NCBI GenBank assembly: GCA_018524345.1
Contig: JADQAZ010000003.1
Location: forward strand, 716,824-780,823
DNA: 64,000 nt
Source of the DNA: Harenicola maris
GTDB lineage: Bacteria; Pseudomonadota; Alphaproteobacteria; Rhodobacterales; Rhodobacteraceae
Reading direction: 5' to 3'
This document shows positions 8,247-17,823 of this stretch, in pieces (position 1 is the first letter of the stretch; each line of letters begins with the position of its first letter). Below the pieces are notes generated by a model. The model was not told the DNA's origin. It saw nothing but the letters and a program-made list of their open reading frames with translations, and ran no database searches. Both the position numbers and the translations under genes were made by a program.

Positions 8247-11090
8247 ATGGCCTTCACTCCCACAGATTACCTGCCCTATGATTTCGCCAATCGCCGCCAC
8301 ATCGGCCCGTCCCCGGCGGAGATGGAGCAAATGCTTCAGGTAGTAGGGGCCAAAGATCTGGAAGCCCTTATCGACGATACCCTGCCGGGGGCCATCCGGC
8401 AGGAAAAACCTCTTGATTTCGGTAAGCCGAAGTCAGAGCAGGAGTTGCTGCATCACATGCGGGTCACAGCCTCCAAGAACAAGGTTCTGACCTCGCTGAT
8501 CGGGCAGGGGTATCACGGCACGGTCACCCCGCCCGCCATTCAACGGAACATTTTGGAAAACCCTGCGTGGTACACAGCCTATACCCCCTATCAGCCTGAG
8601 ATTTCGCAAGGGCGGCTTGAGGCGCTTTTGAACTTTCAAACAATGGTGTCGGATCTGACCGGTCTGGAAATCGCCAATGCGTCGCTCCTGGATGAATCCA
8701 CCGCCTGCGCCGAGGCAATGACCATGGCGCAGCGAGTAGCCAAGACCAAAGTGAAGGGGTTCTTCGTCGACGAGAACTGTCACCCGCAAAACATCGCCGT
8801 CATCCAAACCCGGGCCGCCCCTTTGGGGATCGAGGTGATCGTGGGCGCACCTGACGATCTTGATCCAAGCACAGTCTTCGGTGCGATTTTCCAGTATCCC
8901 GGCACCTATGGCCACCTTCGCGACTTCACCGCAGAGATTGCTGCTCTGCATGAACACAAAGCCATCGGGGTCATCGCCGCTGACCCGCTCTCTCTGACCC
9001 TGCTCAAAGAGCCGGGGGCGATGGGGGCGGATATTGCTGTGGGTTCGACCCAGCGGTTCGGCGTGCCGGTGGGATACGGCGGTCCGCATGCGGCCTATAT
9101 GGCGACGAAACAGGCCTATGCGCGCTCCATGCCCGGGCGGATCGTCGGCGTGTCGATCGACAGCCACGGGAACCGAGCCTACCGCCTCAGCCTGCAAACC
9201 CGCGAGCAGCACATCCGTCGCGAGAAGGCGACCTCCAACGTCTGCACCGCGCAGGCTTTGCTGGCCGTGATGGCCGGGTTCTATGCAGTTTTTCATGGGC
9301 CTGAGGGGCTCAAAGCCATTGCACAGCGTATTCACCGCAAAACGGACCGCATGGCGCGCGGTTTGGAAGATGCAGGCTTTTCCATTGAACCGGCGGCTTT
9401 TTTTGACACGATCACTGTTGATGTCGGGCCTTTGCAGGCCTCTGTCATGAAAACGGCGGAAAAGATCGGCCTGAACTTTCGCAAAGTGGGCGAGACAAAG
9501 GTCGGGATCACACTGGATGAGCGCACGCGTTCCAAAACCATCAAACGTGTTTGGGCCGTCTTTGGTATTCGGGATCGCGATACGGACCTGACAGCGGAAT
9601 ATCGCATTCCCGATGATCTGCTGCGCAGCTCGCAGTACCTGACCCATCCGGTCTTTCACATGAACCGTGCGGAAACCGAGATGATGCGCTACATGCGCCG
9701 CTTGGCGGATCGCGATCTGGCGTTGGACCGCGCGATGATCCCGCTGGGGTCCTGCACGATGAAGTTGAACTCAGCCGCGGAAATGATGCCGGTGAGCTGG
9801 CGGGAATTTTCCCTTCTGCACCCCTATTGCCCTGCCGATCAGGCGCTTGGGTATAAGGAGATGATCGACGACCTCTCCTCCAAGCTTTGTGATGTAACGG
9901 GCTATGATGCTATCTCGATGCAGCCCAACTCCGGCGCGCAGGGGGAGTACGCAGGGCTCTTGACCATCGCGGCCTACCACCGGGAGCAAGGGCAGGGGCA
10001 CCGCAATATCTGTCTGATCCCGATGTCGGCCCATGGCACCAACCCTGCCTCGGCGCAAATGGTCGGCTGGAAAGTTGTTCCGGTCAAAACCGCAGCCAAT
10101 GGCGATATCGACCTTGAGGATTTTCGCGCCAAGGCGGAGCAGCACGCAGAGAACCTCGCGGCCTGTATGATCACCTATCCCTCGACCCATGGTGTGTTTG
10201 AGGAAACCGTGACGGATGTCTGCGACATCACCCATGGTCATGGCGGTCAGGTCTATATCGACGGGGCAAATATGAACGCCATGGTAGGCCTGTCGCGGCC
10301 CGGTGACCTTGGCGGCGATGTGAGCCACCTGAACCTACACAAGACATTCTGCATTCCCCATGGCGGTGGCGGCCCCGGCATGGGACCGATCGGCGTGAAG
10401 GCCCATTTGACGCCGCATCTGCCCGGCGATCCGAACAGCGGGTCGGGCGCGGTGTCGGCTGCGGCTTTCGGTTCCCCGTCTTTGCTGCCGATCAGCTGGG
10501 CCTATTGCCTGATGATGGGGGGCGAGGGGCTCACACAGGCCACGCGCGTTGCCATTCTGAATGCCAACTACATTGCCAAACGCCTCGAGGGGGCCTTTGA
10601 CGTTTTGTACAAGGGGCCAAGCGGACGCGTGGCTCATGAGTGCATCATCGATACACGGCCCTTCAACGAGAGCGCCCATGTGACGGTGGACGATATCGCC
10701 AAGCGACTGATCGATTGTGGTTTCCATGCGCCAACGATGAGCTGGCCCGTGGCCGGAACCCTGATGATCGAGCCGACAGAGTCCGAAACCAAAGCCGAGC
10801 TTGATCGCTTCTGCGATGCTATGTTGGCCATTCGCGCGGAGATCGCCGAGATTGAGGAGGGGAAGATCGACGCGAACAACAACCCGCTGAAGAATGCGCC
10901 CCACACGATGGAGGATCTGGTGCGCGATTGGGATCGTCCCTATTCGCGGGAAACAGGCTGCTTTCCTCCCGGCGCTTTTCGAGTGGACAAATATTGGCCA
11001 CCTGTAAACCGGGTGGATAATGTCTGGGGGGATCGCAATCTGACCTGCACATGCCCGCCGATGGAGGACTACGCAGAGGCGGCGGAGTAA
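8247..11090 (+). CDS. gcvP: Glycine dehydrogenase (decarboxylating), P protein
   Basis: The PLP-dependent decarboxylase of the glycine cleavage system, here a single 947-residue chain rather than split P1/P2 subunits. The PLP-binding lysine is K699 or thereabouts in [19 protein letters not shown], followed by the glycine-rich loop. The N-terminal half begins with [14 protein letters not shown] and the C-terminus ends [13 protein letters not shown] (here [14 protein letters not shown]). Full length and undamaged. It ends 7 bases before the convergent exonuclease gene, leaving no room for a separate terminator. Confidence 0.97.
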   Translation: MAFTPTDYLPYDFANRRHIGPSPAEMEQMLQVVGAKDLEALIDDTLPGAIRQEKPLDFGKPKSEQELLHHMRVTASKNKVLTSLIGQGYHGTVTPPAIQRNILENPAWYTAYTPYQPEISQGRLEALLNFQTMVSDLTGLEIANASLLDESTACAEAMTMAQRVAKTKVKGFFVDENCHPQNIAVIQTRAAPLGIEVIVGAPDDLDPSTVFGAIFQYPGTYGHLRDFTAEIAALHEHKAIGVIAADPLSLTLLKEPGAMGADIAVGSTQRFGVPVGYGGPHAAYMATKQAYARSMPGRIVGVSIDSHGNRAYRLSLQTREQHIRREKATSNVCTAQALLAVMAGFYAVFHGPEGLKAIAQRIHRKTDRMARGLEDAGFSIEPAAFFDTITVDVGPLQASVMKTAEKIGLNFRKVGETKVGITLDERTRSKTIKRVWAVFGIRDRDTDLTAEYRIPDDLLRSSQYLTHPVFHMNRAETEMMRYMRRLADRDLALDRAMIPLGSCTMKLNSAAEMMPVSWREFSLLHPYCPADQALGYKEMIDDLSSKLCDVTGYDAISMQPNSGAQGEYAGLLTIAAYHREQGQGHRNICLIPMSAHGTNPASAQMVGWKVVPVKTAANGDIDLEDFRAKAEQHAENLAACMITYPSTHGVFEETVTDVCDITHGHGGQVYIDGANMNAMVGLSRPGDLGGDVSHLNLHKTFCIPHGGGGPGMGPIGVKAHLTPHLPGDPNSGSGAVSAAAFGSPSLLPISWAYCLMMGGEGLTQATRVAILNANYIAKRLEGAFDVLYKGPSGRVAHECIIDTRPFNESAHVTVDDIAKRLIDCGFHAPTMSWPVAGTLMIEPTESETKAELDRFCDAMLAIRAEIAEIEEGKIDANNNPLKNAPHTMEDLVRDWDRPYSRETGCFPPGAFRVDKYWPPVNRVDNVWGDRNLTCTCPPMEDYAEAAE

Positions 11091-11097
11091 CCCTGGC

Positions 11098-11682
11098 CTA
11101 TAAAGGCAGCTTTAGTTGAAATGCCGGAATGGCGGGGCGAATTGCTCCGCCTTTCGCGGAAAAGACAGCCTCCGCGTGCAAAATCACTTCGGCCGCGGCG
11201 CGGGCATCTTCGCCTGCGTCATGATGCTTGAAGGAGAGGCCTAGCCTTTCCTTCAGGCTGGCCAAGCCATGCCCGCCGTTGCCCTTCAGTTCGGGCCAGG
11301 CGCGGCGGGCGACCGCAACGCTGTCGATCCATTGAAAATTGGGTTTGGGCAGCTTGTGAATGCGGCAAGCGGCGGCCATGGCCTTCTCGTCAAAGCGGCT
11401 GTGTTGCACCAAGGGATGCGCGGCAAGCGTGTCTCTCAGGACGGTGAAAACCTCTGCGAAGTTTGGGGCGTTGCGCACTGTTCCGGCGCCGATGCCGTGA
11501 AGCTCCGTGTTAAATGGGGCAAAAGGCATAAGAGGGTCGACAAAGCTCGCCCAGGTATCGATTGCGCCGCCATGGTGGACAAAGGCGAGCCCGATTTGGC
11601 AGATGCTGGCGCTGTCTCCATTGGCCGTTTCCACATCAAGGGCAATGAAGCGAAAGTCGCCCTTGGGAAGATGCGGTATCAT
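11098..11682 (-). CDS. DEDDh 3'-5' exonuclease (DNA polymerase III epsilon-like)
   Basis: About 194 residues from the ATG at 11680-11682 (MIPHLPKGDFRF). A longer in-frame start at 11793 adds 37 unlikely residues. The DxE motif is in FIALDVETANGDSASICQIG; a middle acidic region follows, and the third site is HDAGEDARAAAEV, with the H and D of the DEDDh class. Such small stand-alone exonucleases trim DNA or RNA 3' ends and are annotated as DnaQ-like. It lacks the C-terminal region of true epsilon, so it is probably not the replicative proofreading subunit. Convergent with gcvP. Confidence 0.82.
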   Translation of the reverse strand: MIPHLPKGDFRFIALDVETANGDSASICQIGLAFVHHGGAIDTWASFVDPLMPFAPFNTELHGIGAGTVRNAPNFAEVFTVLRDTLAAHPLVQHSRFDEKAMAAACRIHKLPKPNFQWIDSVAVARRAWPELKGNGGHGLASLKERLGLSFKHHDAGEDARAAAEVILHAEAVFSAKGGAIRPAIPAFQLKLPL

Positions 11683-12034
11683 GTTGGCCTGCCTCGTGTT
11701 GCCTTGTTGATGTAGTCTAGGCTTTGGATGGTCTGGAGCCAACCACCAGCCCCGTAAATGCGGCTGAAACTTTTGGCTAACACTGTGGGTCATAGGCCGG
11801 AGGGGGCTGGGTTTTCGGTCGCTCTACGGAAGTGAGCGCGGCTCCGAAGACCCTCAATTTCCCGTCATGATCTTGGTTCTGAGCGTCTTCGACTACTTCT
11901 ACCTAGGCGAAGATTCCCTCATTGAACTGTGCCGAGCGGTCGCGCTTTCCTGCACAGAAGTCCATGGAAAATGAATTAACGGCAATGGTTTAGCGTACAT
12001 CCCGTGGAGAGCCTTGTTGGTCAGACATCTTTCA
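11683..12034. other. Non-coding spacer between the exonuclease and tctC
   Basis: About 350 bases with no convincing gene on either strand. The left part holds the start region of the leftward exonuclease; the right part leads to the tctC promoter. No repeat, RNA gene or terminator was recognised. Confidence 0.5.
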
Positions 12035-12076
12035 TTGACACGTCCAGTTTTGCTCTTTACCTACTATATGGTAGAT
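12035..12076 (+). promoter_or_regulatory. tctC promoter with overlapping operator-like element
   Basis: A perfect -35 box TTGACA lies at 12035-12040. Downstream, at 12059-12076, is ACCTACTATATGGTAGAT, a near-palindrome (CTAC/GTAG arms) placed where the -10 element should be. The same core, ACCTACTA-N3-GGTA, recurs at 16619-16636 before the next operon. A repressor bound here would block the promoter. The regulator is unproved; the TetR-family gene at 19896 is the nearest candidate. Confidence 0.6.
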
Positions 12077-12090
12077 AGGGAGGAAAATCT

Positions 12091-13107
12091 ATGACCACGT
12101 CAAAATTTGCTATCGCAGTTGTTGCCGGGATGCTGGCGCTGCCCGCCGCGGCGCAGGATTACAGCTGGAAACCCGACCGTCCGATCAACATCATTGTGCC
12201 TTGGGCCGCAGGGGGCTCCACCGATCAGGTGACCCGTGTTGTCGCCCCAATTCTGGAGGAGGCTTTGGGCACCGAAGTTGTCGTTGTGAACCAGCCAGGT
12301 GCCTCTGGCTCAACCGGAACGCAGGCCACTCTTGATGCGCCGCGGGACGGATATACCTGGACGGCAAACGCCATCGCCAACAATGCCACCTATGCTGTGA
12401 CAGGCCTGATCGAGGACACCTCGATCGAGGATTACGCGATCTATCTGCACGTGGCGAACGTGCCGCTGGTTAGCGTCAATGCCGATGCCCCGTATCAAAC
12501 ATTTGACGATCTGTTGAAGGCCATGGGCGAGGGGTCTGTTACTGTCGGAACCGCTGGTGTGAACAGCTCTGGCGGCATGGCACTTGCCGCGATCAAGGAA
12601 AGCTCGGGCGGCGAGTTGAACGGCGCGCGGATGATCACCTACGATGGCGGCAACCCGGCGGTGATCGCCGCGGCAAGCGGCGAGGTCGAGGTGACCACTC
12701 AGCTGGCCGTGGAGCAAACCGAAATGGTTCGGGCCGGCCGATTGCGGGCCCTGACCGTTCTATCAGACACGCCGCTTATGGTAGAGGGTATCGACCCCGT
12801 GCCGCCGATTACGCAGTTTCTGCCTGAATTCGAGGTCGCGGCAGATTACTTTGGTGTCTTTATTCCCGTTGGCGCACCGCCGGAAGTCTATGAAACCGTC
12901 AACCAGATCTGGCAGGACAAGGTCATGATAAGCGAGGCGCTGCAAGCATATGCCACCGATCGCGGCGCTGTCTTCGCGCCGAGCTTTGGTCAGGATGCTC
13001 TTGACCGCGCGATGCCCGTTGTCGTGGCAGAGGCCTGTGCCCGCGTCACCCGCGGCGAGGCTGTCCTTGATCCCTCCGAGATTGGCATCACTTGCCCGGC
13101 TGAATAG
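12091..13107 (+). CDS. Tripartite tricarboxylate transporter substrate-binding protein (TctC family)
   Basis: A periplasmic receptor of 338 residues that captures a carboxylate for the TctA/TctB membrane pair. It has a signal peptide (MTTSKFAIAVVAGMLALPAA) followed by AQDYSWKPDRPINIIVPWAAGGSTDQVTR-type sequence, the hallmark opening of the Bug/TctC fold with its substrate-contact loop. Later TAGVNSSGG and AAASGEVEVTT are also family-like. It starts a four-gene operon with tctB, tctA and an enolase-superfamily gene. The substrate cannot be read from sequence; the neighbours suggest a hydroxylated carboxylate or sugar acid. Confidence 0.88.
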   Translation: MTTSKFAIAVVAGMLALPAAAQDYSWKPDRPINIIVPWAAGGSTDQVTRVVAPILEEALGTEVVVVNQPGASGSTGTQATLDAPRDGYTWTANAIANNATYAVTGLIEDTSIEDYAIYLHVANVPLVSVNADAPYQTFDDLLKAMGEGSVTVGTAGVNSSGGMALAAIKESSGGELNGARMITYDGGNPAVIAAASGEVEVTTQLAVEQTEMVRAGRLRALTVLSDTPLMVEGIDPVPPITQFLPEFEVAADYFGVFIPVGAPPEVYETVNQIWQDKVMISEALQAYATDRGAVFAPSFGQDALDRAMPVVVAEACARVTRGEAVLDPSEIGITCPAE

Positions 13108-13122
13108 GCCGTCTCGACCAAG

Positions 13123-13154
13123 GCAGGGCCCCGGTTTGCGGGCCCTGCTGTTTT
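13123..13154 (+). terminator. Intrinsic terminator (probably partial) between tctC and tctB
   Basis: Nine-base perfect arms GCAGGGCCC (13123-13131) and GGGCCCTGC (13140-13148) are followed by TGTTTT. It lies inside the operon. Such a hairpin after a binding-protein gene commonly lets the receptor be made in excess over the membrane subunits. Confidence 0.8.
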
Positions 13155-13191
13155 CCAATTTGATCACGCTGACTTGTGGAAAGGGCATCAC

Positions 13192-13677
13192 ATGCGAATG
13201 GCTTTGGCCGATCGGCTAACTGCTTTTGTTTTTGTGGCACTTGGGATGGCGATGTCCATCGGCGGGTGGCAGATGGATCGCCTTGAAATCCGTAAAATCC
13301 ACCCCGCATCGATCCCGGGCCTGGTGCCCATCGTGCTCGGGGGCCTACTGATCATCTGCGCGGTCTTGCTCCTGCGCTCTACTTTCAAATCAGACGAAGA
13401 CGGGGATGCCTTGATCATGTCCGGTGGGTCATGGGCGCGGCTGGCAATCACCGGCGCTCTGTGCATCTTTTATGCCTTGGGCCTTGTTGGATGGCTCAGC
13501 TATTTTTGGGCAACGGCGGTCTTCACCTTTGCCTTTTGCATGATTTTTTCTTTCCCCGTTGATGGCGATTTGCGCCAAAAAGGGATAGCGACCCTTGGCG
13601 CGCTTGCCCTAGGCGTTGGTATCGCCCTTGGATCATCCTATCTGTTCCAAGAGCTTTTCCTGGTGCGTTTGCCATGA
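13192..13677 (+). CDS. Tripartite tricarboxylate transporter small membrane subunit (TctB family)
   Basis: About 161 residues with four hydrophobic segments, the usual size and layout of TctB. The ATG at 13192 is preferred over an earlier ATG at 13174 because GGAAAGGG lies about 6 bases upstream. TctB pairs with TctA in the inner membrane; its exact task is not understood. Sequence in this family is poorly conserved, so the call rests on size, membrane pattern and position between tctC and tctA. It overlaps tctA by 4 bases. Confidence 0.82.
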   Translation: MRMALADRLTAFVFVALGMAMSIGGWQMDRLEIRKIHPASIPGLVPIVLGGLLIICAVLLLRSTFKSDEDGDALIMSGGSWARLAITGALCIFYALGLVGWLSYFWATAVFTFAFCMIFSFPVDGDLRQKGIATLGALALGVGIALGSSYLFQELFLVRLP

Positions 13678-15197
13678 GCGGTCTCGCAAGCCTTGGGGCC
13701 GGCCTCGTCCTTCTCTTCACGCCCACCATGTTGTTTCACGCGGCTTGGGCGACCCTCTTGGGCATCATCGTGGGAAGCCTGCCGGGCCTGACCGCCACGA
13801 TGGGTGTAGCATTGATGACAACGCTGACCTATTCCCTCGATAGCACCGCTGCGATCCTTGTTTTGATTTGCATGTATGTTGGGGCGATTTACGGCGGGTC
13901 GCGCTCGGCCATTCTGCTCAACATTCCCGGAACTCCGGCAAGTGCAGCGACCTCCCTTGATGGATACCCATTGGCAAAGGCCGGACGCGCCGGAGCGGCC
14001 ATGGGGATCGCGACTGCGGGCTCTGCGCTTGGAACCTTGGCGGGTATCGTCATGCTGGTCATGATCGCGCCGCCTTTGGCCGAAGTCGCGCTAAATTTCG
14101 GCAGCTTTGAGTTCTTTTGGCTGGCCGTCTTCGGCGTGCTGATCTCGGGCCAGCTTACGGCGGATACAACACCGATAAAGGGCTATATCGCCGGTATTCT
14201 GGGCCTGATGGTGGCTATGGTCGGCTCGGAAGGGATCCATGCCCATGTGCGGTTTTCTATGGGGTTGCAGGACCTGAACGCCGGTATCGCCCTGATCCCG
14301 GCCATGGTCGGGGCCTTCGGCTTTGCCGAGGTTTTGACCGCAATGTGGAACAAGGCCGGGGTTCTGGCCGTGACCAAAGACAAAAGCGATCGAACCATCC
14401 CCGACTTGATGGATGTATGGCGTCATAAGGTGACGATCATTCGCTCTGGTATCATCGGCACATTGGTCGGCATCATTCCCGGCGTTGGTGAGGATATCGG
14501 CGCTTGGGGAAGCTATTCCGCCGCGCGCCGCGCATCGAAAGAGCCCGACCAGTTCGGCAAGGGCAGTATCGAGGGTCTGATCGCCGCGGAAACCGGCAAC
14601 TCCGCCGTTGTGCCCGGCTCGCTCATTCCCGCCATTACGCTGGCGGTTCCCGGCTCGGCCAGTTCCGCGGTTCTTATTGCCGCTCTGTTCATCCACGGCA
14701 TTCGGCCCGGCCCGCTGATCATGATTGAACAGCCGCATTTCGTGGGGCTGATCAGCGCAATGTTGATCATCGCGACAGTCTTTATGGCGATCTACGGGCT
14801 CTCCCTGACAAAAGCCTTCATTCAGGTTCTGCGGGTTCCCTATGCCTATTTGATGCCGGTGGTATTCGTTCTGTGCGTCATCGGCACCTATGCGCTAAGC
14901 CAGCGGCTCTTTGACGTCTGGGTGATGGTGGCCTTCGGCATCATCGGCTTTGTGTTGCGGCAAATGAAATACCCGATGGCGCCGCTGGTTCTTGGCATTA
15001 TCTTGGGGGACCTTTTGGACAAAAGCCTGCGGCGTGGTTTGACCCTGACAGACGGTGACATCCTGCCCTTCTTTACGCGTCCGATTTCCGCAGGATTTGT
15101 GGCCGTGATCCTTTTGTCTTTGCTCCTGAACATCAAGGCATTCCGCAACATCGCGGGGGCACCAATGCGATGGATGAAAGCCCGTTTCAATGCATAA
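13674..15197 (+). CDS. Tripartite tricarboxylate transporter large membrane subunit (TctA family)
   Basis: A 507-residue polytopic inner-membrane protein, the transport channel of the tripartite system. It has about eleven hydrophobic stretches and the family signatures GSLPGLTATMGVALM near residues 35-50 and LLNIPGTPASAATSLDGYPLAK near 83-105. A related repeat, GIIPGVGEDIGAWGSY, lies in the second half. Uptake is driven by an ion gradient, not ATP. Normal length. It is followed 45 bases later by the enolase-superfamily gene on the same strand. Confidence 0.93.
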   Translation: MSGLASLGAGLVLLFTPTMLFHAAWATLLGIIVGSLPGLTATMGVALMTTLTYSLDSTAAILVLICMYVGAIYGGSRSAILLNIPGTPASAATSLDGYPLAKAGRAGAAMGIATAGSALGTLAGIVMLVMIAPPLAEVALNFGSFEFFWLAVFGVLISGQLTADTTPIKGYIAGILGLMVAMVGSEGIHAHVRFSMGLQDLNAGIALIPAMVGAFGFAEVLTAMWNKAGVLAVTKDKSDRTIPDLMDVWRHKVTIIRSGIIGTLVGIIPGVGEDIGAWGSYSAARRASKEPDQFGKGSIEGLIAAETGNSAVVPGSLIPAITLAVPGSASSAVLIAALFIHGIRPGPLIMIEQPHFVGLISAMLIIATVFMAIYGLSLTKAFIQVLRVPYAYLMPVVFVLCVIGTYALSQRLFDVWVMVAFGIIGFVLRQMKYPMAPLVLGIILGDLLDKSLRRGLTLTDGDILPFFTRPISAGFVAVILLSLLLNIKAFRNIAGAPMRWMKARFNA

Positions 15198-15242
15198 TGC
15201 TTGGGGAAATAGTGACAGAGGCCATATAGGGAACCCTGCAAG

Positions 15243-16565
15243 ATGACGACTGTCGAGATCAAAGATGTAAGCTGGACAGAGCGCCCTGTGACCATGCGCT
15301 TGCCATTCCAATTCGGAAGCACGGAGGTGCGGAGCACCGCTGAGGCATATTGCACCCTGCGGATCGAGGTTGCAGGCAAATCGGTTGAGGGGAAGTCCGC
15401 GCAACTGATGGTGCCACGCTGGTTTGACAAGCGTCAGGGGTTAAGCAACTCGGATACGATTGAGGAGCTTCGCGCCACCGTCGCGGCGGCGGTCAAAGCA
15501 GCCCCCGGTATGCGAGGGACGGCGCTTGAGCTCACGCGGCAACTGCGCGCGCAGGTTCTGGCAGACATGCCTGTCGGCACGCCGGAGCTGGCGGCGGGGT
15601 TCGGGCCTGCATTGGTCGAGATGGCCTTGATTGATGCGATCTGTGTCGCGGTGGAGCTGCCCTTTTGGCGGGCTGCCAAGGCGGATGTTTTCGGGCTCTC
15701 CGCTGGACGCCCCGCGTCCCTGACAGAGGCGGAAATCTCCCATTCTCTTGGTATGATCGAGGCGCCCCAAAGCCTTCGCTTGCGTCATACGATTGGTTTC
15801 GATGCCCCCCTAAGGACCGAGGACGTCGGGGAGGATGGACCCAAGGATGGCCTGCCGGTTTCGGTTGAGGAGATCATCGCGCGCACCGGAATAAATGCGT
15901 TAAAGATCAAGCTAAAGGGCGACCCTGAGGCTGATCTGCGTCGGCTCCGCGCCATTGCCGCTTTGACCGACTCCGTGCCCGATTGCACCGCCACTTTGGA
16001 TGCGAATGAACAATATTCCACTGATGCCTTTGCCGAATTGATGGATGGCTTGGAGCACGATGCGGCCTTGAAGCGCCTGCGTTTCGGCCTCCGGTTCGTG
16101 GAGCAGCCATTCCCACGCGAAACCGCCTTGAATGCGCCTGTGTCAGGGCCAACCCCGCTTATCATTGATGAAAGCGATGACAGCGAAGACGCTTTTGAAA
16201 GGGCGCTTTCGCTCGGCTGGTCCGGCTCCTCGATTAAAAGCTGCAAAGGCGTCCTGCGCGCCCTGTTGAACACTGCCCTGGCGCGGGCCAAAGGCGCGGT
16301 GATCTCGGGCGAGGACCTGACCTGTCAGCCAGGGCTTTGTTGGCAACAGGACAGCGCGATGATGTCAGCCTGCGGGGTCACGGATGTAGAGCGGAACGGC
16401 CACCATTTCGCAGGTGGGTTCCAAGGTGCCGGCAGCGATGAAATCGCGGAGCGGATGAGAGTTCACCAGGGCATCTATGCCATGACCGGGGATGTTGCGT
16501 CCTTGAGGATTGAGGCGGGCAGGGTAGATGTTCGCTCGCTCGATTCTGTGGGTTTTGGTCGTTAA
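15243..16565 (+). CDS. Enolase-superfamily (mandelate racemase/muconate lactonizing type) enzyme
   Basis: A 440-residue protein with the C-terminal barrel residues of the superfamily in order: the KxK pair in NALKIKLKGD, the first metal ligand in ATLDANEQYS, the second in RFVEQPFPRE, the third in LIIDESDDSED, and a C-terminal lysine in SIKSCKG. These enzymes abstract a proton next to a carboxylate and then racemise, cycloisomerise or dehydrate. The KxK plus distal lysine pattern points to the MLE/epimerase-like group and not to the His-Asp dehydratases. Last gene of the tct operon, so its substrate is probably what the transporter brings in. Substrate unknown. Confidence 0.85.
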   Translation: MTTVEIKDVSWTERPVTMRLPFQFGSTEVRSTAEAYCTLRIEVAGKSVEGKSAQLMVPRWFDKRQGLSNSDTIEELRATVAAAVKAAPGMRGTALELTRQLRAQVLADMPVGTPELAAGFGPALVEMALIDAICVAVELPFWRAAKADVFGLSAGRPASLTEAEISHSLGMIEAPQSLRLRHTIGFDAPLRTEDVGEDGPKDGLPVSVEEIIARTGINALKIKLKGDPEADLRRLRAIAALTDSVPDCTATLDANEQYSTDAFAELMDGLEHDAALKRLRFGLRFVEQPFPRETALNAPVSGPTPLIIDESDDSEDAFERALSLGWSGSSIKSCKGVLRALLNTALARAKGAVISGEDLTCQPGLCWQQDSAMMSACGVTDVERNGHHFAGGFQGAGSDEIAERMRVHQGIYAMTGDVASLRIEAGRVDVRSLDSVGFGR

Positions 16566-16597
16566 ATCAGGGTGTTGTAATCTTCTTTAGGTTTGAG

Positions 16598-16636
16598 TTG
16601 ACAGCGTTGCGTAACTTAACCTACTAATCGGTAAGT
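16598..16636 (+). promoter_or_regulatory. Promoter of the Gfo/DUF993 operon with shared operator-like element
   Basis: A perfect TTGACA lies at 16598-16603. At 16619-16636 is ACCTACTAATCGGTAAGT, inside a longer inverted repeat with TTAAC and GTTAA outer ends. The core ACCTACTA-N3-GGTA matches the element over the tctC promoter (12059). This is good evidence, from sequence only, that one regulator controls both operons. Confidence 0.62.
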
Positions 16637-16659
16637 TAATTTAGTCGGGAGAATGAGAA

Positions 16660-17823
16660 ATGACAAAGCAAGCCCGTATCGGCATCATTATGCATGGTGT
16701 GACAGGGCGAATGGGGATGAACCAGCATCTCATTCGCTCGGTTCTGGCGATCCGCGAACAGGGCGGTGTCGCTCTCTCCGATGGTAGCTTTTTGATGCCT
16801 GACCCGATCATCGTGGGCCGTAACCCGGACAAGATCGAGGCCTTGGCGAAAAAGCATGGTGTTGAACGCTACACCACAGATCTTGATGCCGCTTTGGCGA
16901 ACCCCGACGACACCATCTTTTTCGACGCGGCCAGCACTCAGATGCGGCCCGGGTTGCTGCGCAAGGCCATCGATGCGGGTAAGCATGTCTACAGCGAAAA
17001 GCCCGTAAGCGAGGGGCTGGAGGAGGCGGTCGCGCTAGCACGCCATGCCAAGGCCAAGGGCGTCAAGAACGGCATCGTGCATGACAAGCTTGACCTGCCC
17101 GGCCTTCTGAAACTGCGCCGCCTGCGCGACCTTGGCTACTTCGGCAAGATGCTCAGCGTCAAAGGCGAATTCGGCTATTGGGTGTTCACCGGTGATGACC
17201 TGACGCCGCAACGTCCAAGCTGGAACTACCGCGCCGAGGATGGCGGCGGCATGATCTCTGACATGCTATGCCATTGGCGGTATGTTTTGGACAATGTGAT
17301 CGCACCTGTAAAGTCGGTCAGCTGCCTGGGCTTTACACATATCGACACACGGCTGGACGAGGCCGGAAAGCGTTTTAAGGCGACAGCAGATGATGCGGCC
17401 TATGCGACTTTCTTGCTCGATGGTCCGGACGGCGAGATCGTTGCGCATATCAACAGCAGCTGGTGCACCCGCGTGCGCCGCGACGATCTTGTGACCTTCC
17501 AAGTTGACGGCACCCATGGATCCGCCGTCGCCGGCCTTCATTCCTGCGTGGCGCAGCATCAGGTGAACACGCCCAAGCCGGTCTGGAACCCTGATGAGCC
17601 CAATACGCTGGATTTCTATGCGGATTGGGAAGAAGTGCCAGACAACACCGTTTTCGACAATGGGTTCAAAGTGCAGTGGGAGCAGTTCTTGCGCCACGTC
17701 GCCGAAGATGGGCCATGGTCCTACACTTTGGAAGAGGGTGCCAAGGGCGTGCAGCTCGCGGAGGCCGGATACCAAAGTTCGAAAGAACGTCGCTGGATTG
17801 ATCTTGAGGACCTTGAGATATGA
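16660..17823 (+). CDS. Gfo/Idh/MocA-family oxidoreductase
   Basis: A 387-residue NAD(P)-dependent dehydrogenase. The N-terminal Rossmann fold shows the dinucleotide loop in IGIIMHGVTGRMGMNQH. The family EKP motif is in HVYSEKPVSEGLEEAV near residue 110, where the lysine is catalytic. The C-terminal domain includes the FGYWVFTGDDLTPQRPSWNYR region. Such enzymes oxidise or reduce a hydroxyl of sugars, inositols or sugar acids. It leads a three-gene operon, overlapping the DUF993 gene by 4 bases. Context suggests a sugar-derived substrate; specificity is unknown. Confidence 0.88.
   Translation: MTKQARIGIIMHGVTGRMGMNQHLIRSVLAIREQGGVALSDGSFLMPDPIIVGRNPDKIEALAKKHGVERYTTDLDAALANPDDTIFFDAASTQMRPGLLRKAIDAGKHVYSEKPVSEGLEEAVALARHAKAKGVKNGIVHDKLDLPGLLKLRRLRDLGYFGKMLSVKGEFGYWVFTGDDLTPQRPSWNYRAEDGGGMISDMLCHWRYVLDNVIAPVKSVSCLGFTHIDTRLDEAGKRFKATADDAAYATFLLDGPDGEIVAHINSSWCTRVRRDDLVTFQVDGTHGSAVAGLHSCVAQHQVNTPKPVWNPDEPNTLDFYADWEEVPDNTVFDNGFKVQWEQFLRHVAEDGPWSYTLEEGAKGVQLAEAGYQSSKERRWIDLEDLEI

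Noticed and set aside
8433..9659. A 408-codon leftward frame
   Set aside because: Antisense shadow of gcvP with no recognisable domain.
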